Both the position numbers and the translations under genes were made by a program. Below the pieces are notes generated by a model. It made no database searches. It was not told the DNA's origin and saw only the letters and a program-made list of their open reading frames with translations. Source: Fragilaria radians (lineage: Eukaryota > Bacillariophyta > Fragilariophyceae > Fragilariales > Fragilariaceae). From it: a stretch of DNA of 64,000 nucleotides. Position 1 is the first letter of the stretch; every line of letters begins with the position of its first letter. Location of the stretch: assembly GCA_900642245.1 (NCBI GenBank), contig CAAAJI010000060.1:1-64000 (forward strand). The letters are read 5' to 3'. Of the stretch, positions 44,117 to 55,310 are shown in pieces.

Positions 44117-44924
44117 GATGTTTGCCCCGTGTGGTTTATTCTGGTATGGATTGGGCTATACAGTTTTTAATCCAGTATACTATCTTGCTTGGTTGGCAAG
44201 AATCAGATGTGAAAGTTTGCCCGGACTGGGGACTTCTTCCATCCAGCTGGGCAGGTGTTTCTGATGATTTGCGCTAACTCTGCATCTTTGAACTTCTGCA
44301 TGCCAGATCACTTATTGGGTCAGGGACCGGTGCGTAGGTGATGAGATTGTTCAAATGACTAATTCTCTGAACGAGGTCTTGGAAGGACATATTTCTAGTC
44401 TTTTTAATATTAAACATCCTTTCCTTGATGTTAAAGAAATGTCATCTTCCATAAACAAAAGCAAGGGTTGCTCAATGCAGTCTTCAAGTTATTCTTGCAT
44501 TTGGTTGGTTGCGTGGTTGGTAATAAACCATTTCTTCTGCGTGTCATGTCCCACCATTGCCGGGATAAGACAGAATCATTGAAGGCCACTCGGCAAGGCC
44601 AATGTCGTCACAATGCCATCAAAGGTGCTGAAAGGTTCAAGAACTTCTTTAACCTTGGTTGAGATTAGCCTATGATACTTGTGAATGATTTTCTGAGAAT
44701 TGGGATTGCTGTGATTGAGAGGAATATGGTGACATATCTATCCCTCTGGTGCACAGAATCAAGACCTTCTTTTGTCAGGAAGATAGAAAAAGATCTGACA
44801 AGGAAACGAATTTTCTGACGGATCAGATACGAATTAAGATGAGGAGTAAATTTAAAATGCCTCACAGCACTTCAGCTTTAGTTTTAGATGTAATTGATTT
44901 CCGTATGAGCTAAGTTTAACTACC

Positions 44925-45044
44925 TAATCCTAATGATGAATCAGAGCTCAGGAGCTAAAGTCAAATCTAAGACAGAACTCAAAAAACGAATGTGACTAAA
45001 ACAAAATAGATTCTTTCCATTTGGCACTGTGGGAATATTGACCG
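44925..45044 (-). repeat. Ty3/gypsy LTR, 5' copy (right)
   Basis: Diverged partner of 41371-41488. The visible divergence suggests an old insertion. Edges are approximate. Confidence 0.75.
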
Positions 45045-46312
45045 TACTGCAGTTCCAAAAGCATTCAGTGATCTCTTAACAAAGATACCAAGCAACTAAG
45101 GCTTAGGATATGCTGTGAGTTCAAGTTTGGTGTTAAGAAATCTTGTTTATTCCATAAACAAGAAGTGGGCTTAAGAATATTCATAGGATTTCACAAACTT
45201 GAATGGAAGCAAATACATTGTTTTATGTGTCTACATTATGAAGCAGAAATGATAATTTTAACGCTGATAAGATGACTAAGTCATGAAGCATTCCCACAAG
45301 TCTCTTCCTATCAAAACGTTCACAGGCTTTTGCAGGACCTCAAATCTTACATGACTCCTCTACAGGATCTATTCCAACACTACAAGTTTCATCTTGATTT
45401 TTCTGTGTTCTGTCAATGTTCACTGTAGAATCACCAAAATTTTCATTTTTTTGCTGCTTCACCATGCCATGTCATTATGGATTCCCTTAGGTGGTTGAGA
45501 CACCAATCGATTGACTTTTGGATCCCAATTGATGATTATGGTCCTTGGTTGATACACAAATCAAACCATCGGAAACTGAATGGGGGTTGAAGGTTAGGCT
45601 TAGAAACTTACACATTTGATGCCAAATCAAATTTCGGAGGGAGTACGTAGAGGATTGCAAAACTCTGTCAAACATGTGATATTTCAATGTTATCAAACGT
45701 CACCATATGGCAAAACGCTGTTTTCTTAGTACTACATTTGAGAATTCGAGGTTTTCATACGTCAGCTTCCGCTATACCGTCAGGCAAAAAATCTGGGAAA
45801 ATTGACTGACGTGGACACAATTGGGAAGTACATTCCTTCCCTTATGTGCACCTCAACGTTGGTGCCAGAGGGAAACGGGATCTTCCGTTGAAAATTGAGA
45901 AGGAAACACTCAAAAATGGGAAACGTACATACACATTCACTGCAACATTCAATCGTTTGGAAGAACGATTCATCCAATCAGAATGTGGGAAAGAAATTTT
46001 CAATATTTTGGATAACTTCCCTTAGTTGTTCTATGCAAGTGGGACTACTATTATGTGTGTCAAACTTAGAAAGATACTCACTAGATCGTAGTCTGGGGAG
46101 TACTCAAAATTCCAACTGTTCTTGTTTAGATGCATAATAGCGATATGCTCGCTAAGACCACTATTTCACATCACCTAAATAGGATAAAATTTCGTCGACC
46201 TACACTCGCCTTTCATATCCTACTTTAAGGGATTGCCTGGCTCATCTCCTGTTGATTCCTTACAGCTTCGCATTTCATACTGCTAATAATTGATCAAATC
46301 AGCAAAAGAAGG
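45045..46312. other. Intergenic region
   Basis: About 1.3 kb between the retroelement and the next gene. The final part is the promoter of the coiled-coil gene. Frames on the minus strand at 45487-45977 are not supported. Confidence 0.5.
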
Positions 46313-47869
46313 ATGAGCAAACATCGATTTCTCACTGTAGTATTAATTTCAATATTCGTCTCGCTCTCCAGAAGCAGTCAGGTGCCCTCCTCAGCGAGGA
46401 GGGGACTTGGTTTTGGAAGTTCGAAGTCAGACTCCATACACGACTCCCTGCAAGATGAAACAGATCTTGCAAATGACTTTTTCAAACAAAATGAGGATTG
46501 GTGGAAAGATCCCTTTGCAATGTTTGATGACGATGACAATGAAGTGATTAAGGAAGAACCAAAATATGGAAAAGAAAAAACCCGAAACGTTCCTCAGACA
46601 CTGATTCCTACCAGAACAAAGAAAGTTGAAGATGACCTTAGAGAAAGTACTATGTTTTTCTCCGAGCCAGAAATTCTGGATGTCACCGAATCATCATATG
46701 ATGCACAGAGAGCATTCAAGGAATGTGATGTGCAATCAACTCAACATATACCAGTGCCTACTTTCGTTCCACCAGCACCAGATTTGGTACAGCAAGAACG
46801 AGACTTACCTCTTCCACCTTCTCCTCCTCAAACTCCTCTTCCGCAAGAAGAGACTTCGACTTCCACAAAAGTCAGTTTGACACCTGGAGTGAGGAGAGTA
46901 CCGTGGACTACACATGTTCCAAATTCATCAGAACCACCATTGGTTCTGCAACCACAACAACATTCGGTTAATCCCTTGATAGAACAAGCGACCTCTGCCC
47001 CCGTGGGATATAGTCAAACACCGTCCGAAAAACGAGCTGGTACTATGGCTCGGATCGGGACGTTTTTGAAAGCTATTCCCTTTGTGCAAGTCCTGTTCTC
47101 CATTGCGTTTGTCAAGGTAGCACAACCTATGTTGGAACGCCTTGGGGATGATCATGAATATAGTCAACATCGTATGTCTCCTAACGACCAACAAAAGCGT
47201 TCCTCTGAGCGATACGATGATGACTCTAGAAGTCATAGACAACAACGACAGGAACAGTATCATCATCAAGAATACAGCGACGAGAAGAGTGGATGGGGTT
47301 TGGAGCGACGCTATTCTCGTTATGGTAATCATGAAACTTCAACCAGAGGAGGTGGCGGAGGCTCCGTAAGCTGGTTACAACGTGTCTTTGGAGAACCCAA
47401 AGAGATTTTGGAAAAATTACCCCCTGCGAAGGATTTGATTGAGCAAGTGGAATATCTCCAGCTGGAGTTGGCGACAATCAAGAGTGAAAAAGAACTTATG
47501 GAAAAAGAATATGAGAAAGCAAGTTGGCAGGTAAGTGTGTTTGGTTTAATACATAACATAATGGTCGTTTCTGATACAAAAAAATTCCCCTCCCACCCCA
47601 CGTTCTTTTTCTAGTTGCAAGAAACACAAACAGAATTGGCAAATCTTCAATCTTCCACAAACTATCTCAAGGCACAAATTCGAGACAATCAAGAGGTATT
47701 AGAACGAGCAATCCGTTCGGAACGACGACGCGCCCGCGAGGAATTGACCAAAATGAAAGAGGCAATGCTGCAAGTCCTACAACGTGAAAGACAAGAACTT
47801 CGTTCGAAAATGATGAAACAAACAGCCGAAGTACAAGCGCTCTTGAAAGAAAGAGAGATCAAGAGTTGA
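46313..47869 (+). CDS. Secretory coiled-coil protein of unknown function (two exons)
   Basis: Exon 1 is 46313-47530 and exon 2 is 47615-47869; the 84-bp intron (GTAAGT donor, TTTCTAG acceptor) is in phase 0 and gives 490 residues. A signal peptide covers about residues 1-22 (KHRFLTVVLISIFVSLSRSS). The next 200 residues are acidic and Pro-rich (PLPPSPPQTPLPQEETSTST). A possible membrane or amphipathic segment is at about 250-272 (FLKAIPFVQVLFSIAFVKVA). It is followed by a Gln/His/Arg/Tyr-rich stretch, and the last 130 residues form a long coiled coil spanning the exon junction (IEQVEYLQLELATIKSEKEL ... RERQELRSKMMKQTAEVQAL). The layout recalls plastid-targeted proteins of algae with complex plastids, but I see no clear ASAFAP motif, so the compartment is open. 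I do not recognise a family. Confidence 0.72.
47531..47614 (+). other. Spliceosomal intron, 84 bp
   Basis: GTAAGT donor, pyrimidine-rich tract, TTTTTCTAG acceptor; splits the coiled coil in phase 0. Confidence 0.88.
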
Positions 47870-48445
47870 GGATTGGGAAACTAACGAGTAAAGAATGAAG
47901 GGGAAAAGTAGGGGTTTTACATTATTGGGGGGAGCAATGTTTGAGGAAAACCATGATGGATGTTTGAAACGTTTATTACTCTATCAACACTACGCTACAT
48001 TTTCTCTGATTTTCTTCACGTTATTTATATACAAGGGGACATTGATGAAGATGAGGAAGAAGTCTTGAGTTGTTGTTCTGTGCAACTCCTCCTTCTTGTA
48101 TTTCACGAACTTCTTGGGATATTTTTTTTCTGGATGTAACTGGGAAGCACTCGTAGCTGGTTGTTTTTGCCAGAACTGTAATGGGATATGTGGTGTTTAC
48201 ATCTTGAGGGGAGGCAACTTTTACACTTCACCTATCATGCGGACATGTCAATTTCTGTGATTATATTTACACAATAGTTGTTCTTTCTATACGCTATGCG
48301 TTTTAATGGCATGTTGTTTCCCCTTTCTTTTAGTTCTACAACTAGAATTAATGCATAATCTTTAGATTTGGAAAGCTTGCTAAATTAATGCTGAATATAT
48401 GCTGTGTATTGAAGGTATCTATTCGAGATGCTAAAGAAAACATGC
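47870..48445. other. Convergent intergenic region
   Basis: About 0.58 kb between two converging genes. Nothing coding seen. Confidence 0.5.
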
Positions 48446-49543
48446 TTACGTTATCTTGACTTTCTTCGATTCGGTTTCTCGAGATGATCTCTCATTGTTG
48501 ACATGGTCACAAGTAGGAAGGTTACGTTTCTTCCCTTTGCCCCCCTTTGATCCTTTTCGGTGGTCTGCGATCCCTCCTGTAGATGATAAGGAAGATGATT
48601 TTGATACTGAAGTAATTCGTGTCATTTGATACAAATGACATTCCAATTGTCTTCCCCATGAACATTCTGGAATATTCTCAAGTTCATGAGACAGATCATG
48701 CATTTGCCATCCATACCTAGCAGCCTTACGATGGAACAATTGATGGGAATCCTCGCATCGGATTTGAACACAAAGATAGACTATTGTCTGATCGTTGGAG
48801 ACATCCCGTAATGTCCTCAATAAGGGAGATACTAATGTGGGAGAAAATATGACATCTGTCCCCACAATCGTATCAAAGTATGGTTGTTGTTGTTTTTGTT
48901 GACGTTGTGACGAAGAGGATGCAAGATTTAGTGAAACTAATTTCTTTTTTTTCCATCGCCAATCCAATATTTGTGCCTGACAGCGGTGTATTATAGGTCT
49001 GCTCTCTATGCTTTGAATAGAAGGAGTGTCCTTGATTTGTTGGAAAAATCGTTCTAAATTTGCCTGTAAATGAGTAAAAACTTCTTCTGTTTCTGTGAGG
49101 ACAACTTCATCACATGCATTCGAAGCAAACAAGGTTAAGCCTAATAAGCCACAGCCTGCCCCAACCTCCAAGACTCTTCCCCATGATGATCGACGAATAT
49201 TTTGCACATAGAGCATGTAACTTATCAACAAATAGGATGTTTCCCATACAATTCCACCAGTATGATTTCCACAAGCTGTGACATCTTGTTGCACCGAAAC
49301 GACAATTGGGGAATTAGGCGACAACTCCTTCTTGCTTTGTCCAATAGAACCTGTAGAATTTCCCCCCTTGGTTGCACTTCTTCCAGGTTCTACTTCTTCT
49401 TCTTTAAGACGATATCCCACTGTTGTTGCATTCGCTAACTCAAAGAAGGCTAACGATAAATCTTCTTCGGTGTATTGGTTACGTATCACATCTTGAAATA
49501 TTAAGAGAGTGTCGTGTCGATTGGACTTTTGACCTGGACTCAT
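48446..49543 (-). CDS. METTL21-type (Methyltransf_16) lysine methyltransferase-like protein
   Basis: 365 residues from the first ATG at 49543; the frame extends upstream only from a TTG. The family entry motif is GGIVWETSYLLISYML (W near 100), then SAM motif I EVGAGCGLLGL (about 125-135), the acidic LTETE (about 149-153) that binds the ribose, and DTIVGTDVIFSP, corresponding to the D-x-x-Y/F catalytic-pocket motif of the METTL21 group. Members methylate lysines of chaperones (HSP70, VCP) or elongation factors, or histidines in some branches. An insertion with poly-Gln/Ser (SSSSQRQQKQQQ) sits before the last motif. The C-terminus is basic (GSKGGKGKKRNLP ... KKVKIT) and may be a nuclear signal. 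The target protein is unknown. Confidence 0.83.
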   Translation of the reverse strand: MSPGQKSNRHDTLLIFQDVIRNQYTEEDLSLAFFELANATTVGYRLKEEEVEPGRSATKGGNSTGSIGQSKKELSPNSPIVVSVQQDVTACGNHTGGIVWETSYLLISYMLYVQNIRRSSWGRVLEVGAGCGLLGLTLFASNACDEVVLTETEEVFTHLQANLERFFQQIKDTPSIQSIESRPIIHRCQAQILDWRWKKKKLVSLNLASSSSQRQQKQQQPYFDTIVGTDVIFSPTLVSPLLRTLRDVSNDQTIVYLCVQIRCEDSHQLFHRKAARYGWQMHDLSHELENIPECSWGRQLECHLYQMTRITSVSKSSSLSSTGGIADHRKGSKGGKGKKRNLPTCDHVNNERSSRETESKKVKIT

Positions 49544-50385
49544 GTTTAGTTTGATCAACAATAATTTCTCTCGAGATGACAGTACCGCACTCGTTTTCGG
49601 CCTATTTTCTTGCTAGGGGCATACATGTTCATTTGATGCTGTAACTGCCTGGCCCTAGTTTAGGTGTTTCTCTCTTCAAAACACAACATACATCAATCTA
49701 ATCATGTATGGATGCTTTTACCTCAAAATCTAGGCTCATCCGATGAAAAACTTTCTATTGATCTCATTTAGGAAATTGAAAATGTCCCGATATATAACTA
49801 GATAAGGTACTTATTGATCAAGAAATTGTAGTTAGCAGTTAATCCTCTTGTGTATGCTTGCATTACATGTATTATAGAGATTTCAGAGCATATGTGCAAG
49901 GTACATCATACTGTCATTTGAAAACCTTCTAGATGGACCTAAGAAGCATTAAAAATTCTCCGTCCATATAGGTGGTGTTGAAGTTGTTGTTGATGCCCTA
50001 AAAGTTACAATAGATGACGCATTACCCTTACTTCAAACCACCAAGTGTAATGGCTTTGCTAGGTATTTTGTATCCATTGCATCATTTGATTTTCCCCCCG
50101 CAATTTATGAAATGCACAGAAAATTAATTTTGAAACTCAGCAATACCAAGGCATTGAAGCAATAATACTAAACTTAACGTTATGAAATCTGTATTTTTAT
50201 GGTTACGCACTACTTGGATAAGACACTTAGGACATTTTTGAATTCTGGATTTTTCATCCAACAACACGACATATTTTGACTTTTCATCAATCTTCCTTGT
50301 TCAACACATACGAAAACACATAATGGTAGCCACACTTGTATGTACATCATTTGCCAATCATGGTAGCTCTGCAATTGGTCATTTG
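49544..50385. other. Intergenic region
   Basis: About 0.84 kb between two minus-strand genes. No coding or repeat structure seen. Confidence 0.5.
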
Positions 50386-51612
50386 CTATATTTTCAACAT
50401 CACAGCGCCATTCACATTCTGTTCAATATCTTGCTGGGCCCCAAGAATCGTACAAGGATTCGGAATTCGAAATCTGGACATCCCGTCGGTGTTTGATGAA
50501 ATCTCTATCTGAATACGTTCCAAATAGGCACACACCTCGACCATAGTTAGTCGCTCCCAAATTTCATGAGCCCAAGCCTTGGAAAGTAAATACTTGATGC
50601 TATCAAGTAACGCACAAGACAAATTGGGCCTTTGAAATTCTTCACAAACAAGTTTTTGATACGTTTCCCGCGTCATACCCTCGAATGGCTTCTCTAGAGA
50701 TAAACACTCCCAAAAAAGAACCGCCCAACTATAGGTATCTGCCTTTTGATTGTAGTCCCGTCCAAGAACTACTTCAGGAGCCATGTAACGTAAGGTACCA
50801 CATTTACCACTCATGGAAAACGTGTCATTGACATTGGTACAGGTTGTTGGAAGTTCACGAGACAATCCAAAGTCAAAAACTTTCACAGTGCCGTGTTCAT
50901 CGAATCCCACATTATCTGCTTTCAAATCTCGATAAATGATATTCTTACTATGTATGTACTCCAAGGCAGACGCAATTTGATAATTGATTTTCACACGATC
51001 CAATAGCTGTTCCAAACCATCCAACCCTGAATTATTTTTCGTAGCTTTCAAAGTGGGTTTCGCTCTGAGCGTTTTCCAATATTCTATTCGTTCACCTAGA
51101 GTTTCATTGAGTCGTTCAAGGACTAAAAAAAACGAATCATGGCTACCGTGAAGGAATGCCGAAATGCCTCCATCAGTCCAACCATGTAATCTCACTATAT
51201 TTGGATGACGAAGGTGACTAAGAAGATGGCCTTCAACGACCAGATCAGCGGCCTGGAAACAGAATACTTGTGGGTCTGACATTTTGATACTCTTCAGGTG
51301 CTTCATGACATATTTTTTCTTTTTCCAATCGTTGTCTGGGAACCTGGCATCAGATGGACTTGATATGTATTGTAGTTCGCCATTTCTCTCGATATGGAGA
51401 ATTTCATAAACTTCGGAAAATTCACCTTTTCCCAACAGATCTCCAATAACTACCTCCTTCCGTAAAAATTTCCCACGAATAGAATCGTTTTCAATCCAAG
51501 GTAACTGAAACAACTTGCTGCGACGGAGAACCTCATCGACTCGTTGCGATACTTTTATCACCATTGCTCTTGCAACATTTAGTGGATATTTTGGGTGTTG
51601 ATATTCAATCAT
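50386..51612 (-). CDS. Intronless protein kinase, paralogue of the kinase at 28944
   Basis: A single-exon 408-residue kinase. The glycine loop is LGKGEFSEVYEI (60-71), the ATP lysine is K104 (YVMKHLKS), the C-helix Glu is E127 (VVEGHL), the catalytic loop is RDLKADN (228-234), DFG is at 247-249, and MAPE is at 277-280. All are intact. The block VFCFQAADLVVEGHLLSHLR then HPNIVRLHGWTDGG is clearly homologous to VFTASAIDLVIEAKILSCLD then HPNIVKLYGVTEGS in the other kinase. Both share NVGF after the catalytic Asn and a TKL-like C-lobe. The insert after the glycine loop is shorter here. A TTTCCCGC sequence (51816-51823) lies about 200 bases upstream. Substrate unknown. Confidence 0.88.
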   Translation of the reverse strand: MIEYQHPKYPLNVARAMVIKVSQRVDEVLRRSKLFQLPWIENDSIRGKFLRKEVVIGDLLGKGEFSEVYEILHIERNGELQYISSPSDARFPDNDWKKKKYVMKHLKSIKMSDPQVFCFQAADLVVEGHLLSHLRHPNIVRLHGWTDGGISAFLHGSHDSFFLVLERLNETLGERIEYWKTLRAKPTLKATKNNSGLDGLEQLLDRVKINYQIASALEYIHSKNIIYRDLKADNVGFDEHGTVKVFDFGLSRELPTTCTNVNDTFSMSGKCGTLRYMAPEVVLGRDYNQKADTYSWAVLFWECLSLEKPFEGMTRETYQKLVCEEFQRPNLSCALLDSIKYLLSKAWAHEIWERLTMVEVCAYLERIQIEISSNTDGMSRFRIPNPCTILGAQQDIEQNVNGAVMLKI

Positions 51613-53950
51613 GGTAATAGTTGTTATAAGACTAGGTCAATGTAGGCTGAATAGGAATTTGAATCATGAGTTTCGATTGACTTCTCTACTCACATACGCC
51701 CGTGGAAGGATTTTGAGTATGGCAAGCGTTCGAGTCAGTCGTTTACAATTTTTCCAGAAATTTCCTTAGCTTTGTATGTATTCACTGTCACAAGACATGC
51801 AGAGCGAAAATTTTGTTTCCCGCCTCTGAGTTTCAGACAGCATTCGGCGATTTTTTCCAAACGATAATCAGAGAACAGTGAACGTAGAATTGAAAACCTA
51901 CTGACGTTATTTTTCATTCATCCAATTACAAGCTGCGATGATACATATGGAAACATTTTCGACTTCGTGTACTGCAGAAAATTCCTAACGACCATGAACT
52001 CACCTGTTGAATTATTTGAAGATTTTAGCAGTTGGCGCAGATGTAAGTATTTAATAAACTATTTTTCTATATTGAACATTGTGGATCAAATTATTGGAGG
52101 ATCTTGAATGTGCTTTCCATCTACCCTCTCAAGTCCAAAAGACTGTCACATTTCCGCATGTGAAGCGTATAAAAATAACCTAATTTTGGAAACTTACGTG
52201 ACTACAAAAGGTTGTCATATCTAAGGTTCTATTTATTTTTCTTGGTTTCACACGTTAGTACACATAAATGTGGTATTTATATCATCAATGTAAAAATGGA
52301 ACTGCATTGTTGATTTGTTAGATTAAACCAGTTCTAAGTTGAGCTCTAGATTGTTTGATTTTGCTACCCCATATGTAAAGCAACTTTCTTTTATTCATAC
52401 AAAAATGCATAAACGCAAATAGTTGGCAAATTTTATTTATATACTGTTATTGTCCAAGTTCTAATATAGCCTTGAGAATTCTGCTTTTCAGGCCGCAATA
52501 CACATTTGACATCTTTTGCACAGGAATTGGTTATCATTATTTTATAATTTACAACGAAAATTCAGAATTTTGATGAACATGGAAGACACTATATTTGCGA
52601 TACAATTAGACTTTTTTTGACACAGGACAATGCTATAACCTTATTAATTTTTGGTTGGTAAGCTTTATTTCTAGCGACTTTATAGCGTCGAACAAACACA
52701 ATGCAGTTGATTGTTCGGAATTTTGGGGACTTGAGTACTCGAAGGCAAAATCAGAACTTGTTCTGTATTAGTTCCATTTTCTGTTATAAATCCCAAATCG
52801 CAATGATTTATCTTTGTAACGGTCAATCACATTCATTCACGGTCATTTTCATCTGTTAGTTGCCGTGAAAAGAGCAACGGTAAATTGATTGGAAGGCAAA
52901 TGAATTAGTCAATAGGAAAGGGGAATATGTTGTTGGTGATTGCTGGAGGTAAAATATGTTTTCAACTAACCATCTTCTTGGAAAGACCCAGAGGTGTTCA
53001 ATGAAATTATGAATTTAGACAAAGAAGAAGCATTTAACTTTGCTGCGAATTTGAAATGAGTTGGAAGTCATACTTCAGTCCAAAATGGTATACTAGCTTT
53101 CGGCCATTCATTCGGTAACTCATTGGTGTTCTTGATGCTGGTAGTATCAATTAAGAAGTGTTGTTATCTTGGCGAGTACTTAATCATTTTTTCCATTAAT
53201 GACTCTAGTGCCATCTACGACACCATTACTCTGATAACTTAATTTGATCGTACTTCCAATTCAATACTCCCAATACCATGAAGCACGTCAAATCTAGATT
53301 GACCTTACTTCCGTTTGCACTTTGATTACCTCAAACGAGGCGTTATGGGAGGATTTCTAACTTTATTCCCTTCATTTTTAGAGAGTAACTATGGCAAGTC
53401 TTTTTGAATTCTTTACGCTGAATTTTCGAATCATTGAACTCTATCCTGGCTTTGGTTAATTCCAAATTGTAAGCCCTTATTTTAGGAAGGAGACTAATCT
53501 TAATACTCAAAGCAATTTTAAATCTTTAGTTGAGAAGTGCATTCTGCTCTACGGTAGACTTAAAACTATATCAAGGCAATATTATAATCTATTTTTACCT
53601 TTACTTCTTTCTAGTCTTGGTTGATCTTGGAACTTCTCTCAAGAGATGTTCTCTGGGATCATCTTGACTTCTCTTGAAGTTTTGATCTTGTTCCTAAGCT
53701 TCTTCCCCAACTGCTTAGTTAAGTTGCTTCAACTTGTCAAGAAGGACAAGTTGGTAATCTCTAAGGATAAGTTAGTTTAGACCTTCAACTCTTTCTATTT
53801 AAACAGTTGTTTTTCTAACTTTGATTTTAGTTAGATTATTATGATAGCCGTCTTAGATTAGATCCGGTTCTGGATTGTATAAGGATACTTTCCATTTATA
53901 AGCAATAGTTATGCCTCACTAATTTATCATAGTAAATTTTTGGTCAATAT
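51613..53950. other. Gene-poor region left of the gap
   Basis: 2.3 kb, AT-rich. A 60-codon frame at 51735-51917 is not supported. From about 53500 the sequence becomes repeat-like, with several partly repeated TTGATCTTG/CTTCTCT blocks, and could be a diverged LTR or other repeat collapsed at the gap. Confidence 0.4.
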
Positions 53951-54020
53951 NNNNNNNNNNNNNNNNNNNNNNNNNNNNNNNNNNNNNNNNNNNNNNNNNN
54001 NNNNNNNNNNNNNNNNNNNN
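53951..54020. other. Assembly gap, 70 Ns
   Basis: Seventy undetermined bases, followed at once by a CACACACA run. The real length is unknown. Confidence 1.
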
Positions 54021-55310
54021 CACACACATCTCTTAGTTTAATATAACATTATTTAAACTGTTATTCCTTACAACCTATTGTGTTAGGGATTGGCTTCTTG
54101 ATCCTAGTCAAGGTAGGTCACATTCCTTTATTAGCTTTGTGAGCATAGCAAATCTGAAGTTTGTAAGCACATTATGATATAGCTGGAGGATAAAAATTAC
54201 CTCCTTATTTTTTGCCCTTATTTTTGATGATTCTTGTTTAGTTTATTGCACGTTTGAATGAACGTCACTCATTATTCTACCTCAAGAAATGTTGAAATAC
54301 CTAGTGCCGTTTCTCACTGAAAAATGATGATCAAAGCATCAAAACATGACCTGGCTTTGCCTTTCTTTTTGTTCTGGATTAAATGGAATGTTGCCAGTTT
54401 CCGATTCTTATGCAATGGAGGCTTCAAATTAGTTATTGTTCTGGCATGAAAAATAGAGCATTACCATATCGATGCTAATGTTGATGGTCAAATCACGAGG
54501 ACATTTTTTCATTGCAAAAATGCAACAACAATTCTTGAAAAAATGCTTTGACACCGGCAAGCTCCCATTACAACTTTTTCACACACTGATGAGATGTAAG
54601 GTGTAGATTCCTTTGCTCTAAACTTAAGAAAGTTAACTATATAGCATTCATAATAAATGCATAAAATTTAAATAAAGTACCTTTATGAAACGAAATCGAC
54701 ACAAACAGTTTTTCATTACAAAATCCGAACAAAGAGTTGTATCCTATACGTACAGATTCTAACTGACTACACCAAAGATTACACCAATGATAATTTCGAT
54801 TGTTTTTTCACGCCTTCACCCTTGACATTCGTATTCTTGGCCTATAGACCAAGACTGTTTTGTCTCTGTGGACTGCACCAATCTAGTGGATTTACCTGAA
54901 ATGCCACATTCAACATTTGTTTCATGTTTTGACATTTCTTCACATCCACATTTCAAATCATCATTGACATTGACGCCGGAAACGTGATTTCATTAATTCA
55001 TGGCATGCAATCGTTTTCAGAGATTTGACTTTAAGCTAGATTTGTCTAAAGAGATTTAAAATCATGCCACTAATTGGTTTTGTTTCTTCGTAGACCAATT
55101 AAAATTGATAATTTTTTGTATCGATTTCATTAGAGCCATTCCTCATGTAAAAATCATCACACCTATCCAAAATGCTAGTCCTTATGGAAATAAGATCTCG
55201 CTAAAAATATTGCAGCCTAATGAAGAAAAAGAAATGACAATTTCCATCGAATAAAGAAAACCTCGTATCCTAGCATCGATTCCGAGATTAATTGCCTTAT
55301 ATAAGTCAAT
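54021..55310. other. Gene-poor region right of the gap
   Basis: 1.3 kb of AT-rich sequence, ending in the 3' untranslated region of the BSD gene. No coding frame supported. Confidence 0.45.

Larger units (their letters stand above)
41371..45044 (-). mobile_element. Decayed Ty3/gypsy LTR retrotransposon
   Basis: About 3.7 kb bounded by related LTRs of about 120 bp and carrying pol fragments in the order RT, RNase H, integrase on the minus strand, which is the Ty3/gypsy order. Every frame has stops and frameshifts, so it is dead. A purine-rich run next to the left LTR (AGGGAAATGAGTG on the minus strand) fits a polypurine tract. I see no target duplication and no clear primer-binding site. Confidence 0.85.
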
